Positions 32,851 to 33,700 of a DNA stretch of 33,700 nt are shown here, piece after piece. How positions within the stretch are numbered: position 1 is the first letter of the stretch; the number at the start of each line of letters is the position of its first letter. The notes beneath the pieces are model-generated. The model saw only the letters and a list, made by a program, of their open reading frames with translations. It was not told the DNA's origin and made no database searches. The stretch spans positions 1-33,700 of the forward strand of contig JAJRUW010000003.1 in assembly GCA_024277615.1 (NCBI GenBank). Direction: 5' to 3'. Both the position numbers and the translations under genes were made by a program. This DNA is from Fidelibacterota bacterium (GTDB lineage: Bacteria; Fidelibacterota; Marinisomatia; SCGC-AAA003-L08; JACNLC01).

Positions 32851-33700
32851 ATGATAAAAAAAGCCATAGCAATATTAAACAGAGGATATTAATTCCTCTG
32901 GCTGTGGTTCTGTTTCTGTTGCTTTCCACTTCGGTCATCGCCATTTACCAGATGCAGAACCGCCATATTACACAGATTGTGGGAACCAGACTCAGTTCTG
33001 TTGACAAGCTGTTCAAACAACTGCTGTTGGATGACGGCAATATGCTCTCCAGTCAGATCGATTATTTCGACGGCAGCCGGAGCCTGCAATCTGCCTGGCT
33101 CAATAAAAACAGGGAACGTCTCTACCAGCTGTCCAAGCCCATCTTCGAAAATATCAGCAAGAAATATGCTATTACTCACTTTTATTTTATCGATAAGAAT
33201 AAGACCTGCTTTTTGAGGGTACACAGCCCGCGCTATTTTGGGGACCCGATCAAACGGATCACCCTGGAAGAAGCCGGGAGAACCGGCATGCAGGCTCAGG
33301 GCATAGAACTGGGAACTTTTGGTACATTTACACTGCGAGTCGTGCGGCCATGGACGATAGACGGTGAAGTCCAAGGGTATATTGAACTGGGAATGGATAT
33401 CGGTCACATCACACCAAAACTTAAGCAGTCTCTGAATTCGGAACTGATCTTTACAGTCGATAAAAAGCACCTTAAACGAGACCTCTGGGAAAAGGGCCGG
33501 CAAATCCTGGGCACCCACGGAGACTGGGATGCTTTATCACAGGCCGTAATTCTGGATGCAACTATTAAAATTGACCTGCCTGAACTGGACCGGAAAATGG
33601 ACGAACATTATAAAAAGCATACCCGTGATCTGTTTAGTGTCTCAAAGGGTGACACCAAATACAGGGGTGGTTATATTCCGCTTCAGGATGCAGGGGGCAC
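32851..33700 (+). CDS. Membrane sensor with double-Cache-like extracytoplasmic domain, 3' end outside window, start disrupted
   Basis: From about 32862 one frame (third base frame) is open to the window end. It gives a transmembrane segment (ILIPLAVVLFLLLSTSVIA) and a long extracytoplasmic domain with FYFIDKNKTCFLRVHSPRYFGDPI, GIELGTFGTFTLRVVRPW and GYIELGMDIGHI, a dCache-type ligand-binding sensor. Such domains usually precede a histidine kinase, diguanylate cyclase or chemotaxis module, which is not visible. No standard start lies in this frame. ATG 32851 is in another frame and meets TAA at 32890. One extra A in the A7 run (32856-32862) would join them into a natural N-terminus (MIKKSHSNIKQRILIPL). 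Confidence 0.7.

Noticed and set aside
1-33700. CRISPR array, prophage, transposon, defence island or tRNA genes
   Set aside because: No regularly spaced direct repeats, transposase, integrase, phage structural genes or tRNA-like T-loop/cloverleaf pattern was seen by eye.

Overview
The window looks like a chromosomal segment of a Gram-negative bacterium of the FCB superphylum. The best guess is Neomarinimicrobiota (Marinimicrobia/SAR406) or a close relative. The pointers are a Cys-rich, Asp-rich repeat protein ending in a type IX secretion (T9SS) sorting domain, a GCTDPxAxN...DDGSC motif, a secreted peptidase ending in a dockerin pair, lipid A and LPS-transport genes, and a fused-subunit 2-oxoacid:ferredoxin oxidoreductase. 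The taxon is inferred from these families; no 16S rRNA gene is present. I see no IS element, prophage, CRISPR array, tRNA or rRNA operon. Nearly all of the sequence is ordinary chromosomal genes.

Layout. 1-3.7 kb: the 3' part of a T9SS-exported repeat protein and a secreted M1 aminopeptidase with a dockerin. 3.7-5.5 kb (minus): tryptophanase translationally coupled to a YjbQ-family enzyme. 5.9-8.4 kb: a DEAD-box RNA helicase converging on a phosphoglucosamine/phosphomanno-mutase. 8.9-12.8 kb (plus): a coiled-coil/zinc-ribbon protein, RNase P RNA (rnpB), recJ and fabH. Both protein genes flanking rnpB carry an in-frame TAA. 12.8-19.8 kb (plus): a tight run of acyl-CoA dehydrogenase, ybeY, a CNNM/CorC protein, mazG, an LptF/G permease, a gamma-carbonic-anhydrase-like protein and pyrimidine-nucleoside phosphorylase. 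19.8-25.7 kb (minus): PBP1A, then a korA-korB-CBS-domain operon. 26-27.4 kb (plus): selD and apaG. 27.4-30.8 kb (minus): the NAD de novo operon nadA-nadC-nadB. 31-33.7 kb (plus): an LpxH-like phosphoesterase, an unknown exported protein, and the 5' part of a membrane sensor that runs off the end.

The most significant observation is that selD is a selenoprotein gene. Ordinary ORF calling begins it at a TTG at 26051, but the real reading frame starts at ATG 25964 and passes through TGA at 26012-26014. Sec falls at residue 17 and Lys at residue 20, the positions of Cys17 and Lys20 in E. coli SelD, and a SECIS-like hairpin follows. The organism should therefore make and use selenocysteine. Other points worth a second look are the two in-frame TAA codons in conserved genes on either side of rnpB, an apparent -1 disruption in an A7 run at the start of the terminal sensor gene, alternative hairpins after the T9SS gene, and a nested palindrome in the 8.5-8.9 kb intergenic region. 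I found no complete novel multi-gene system such as a defence island or retroelement.
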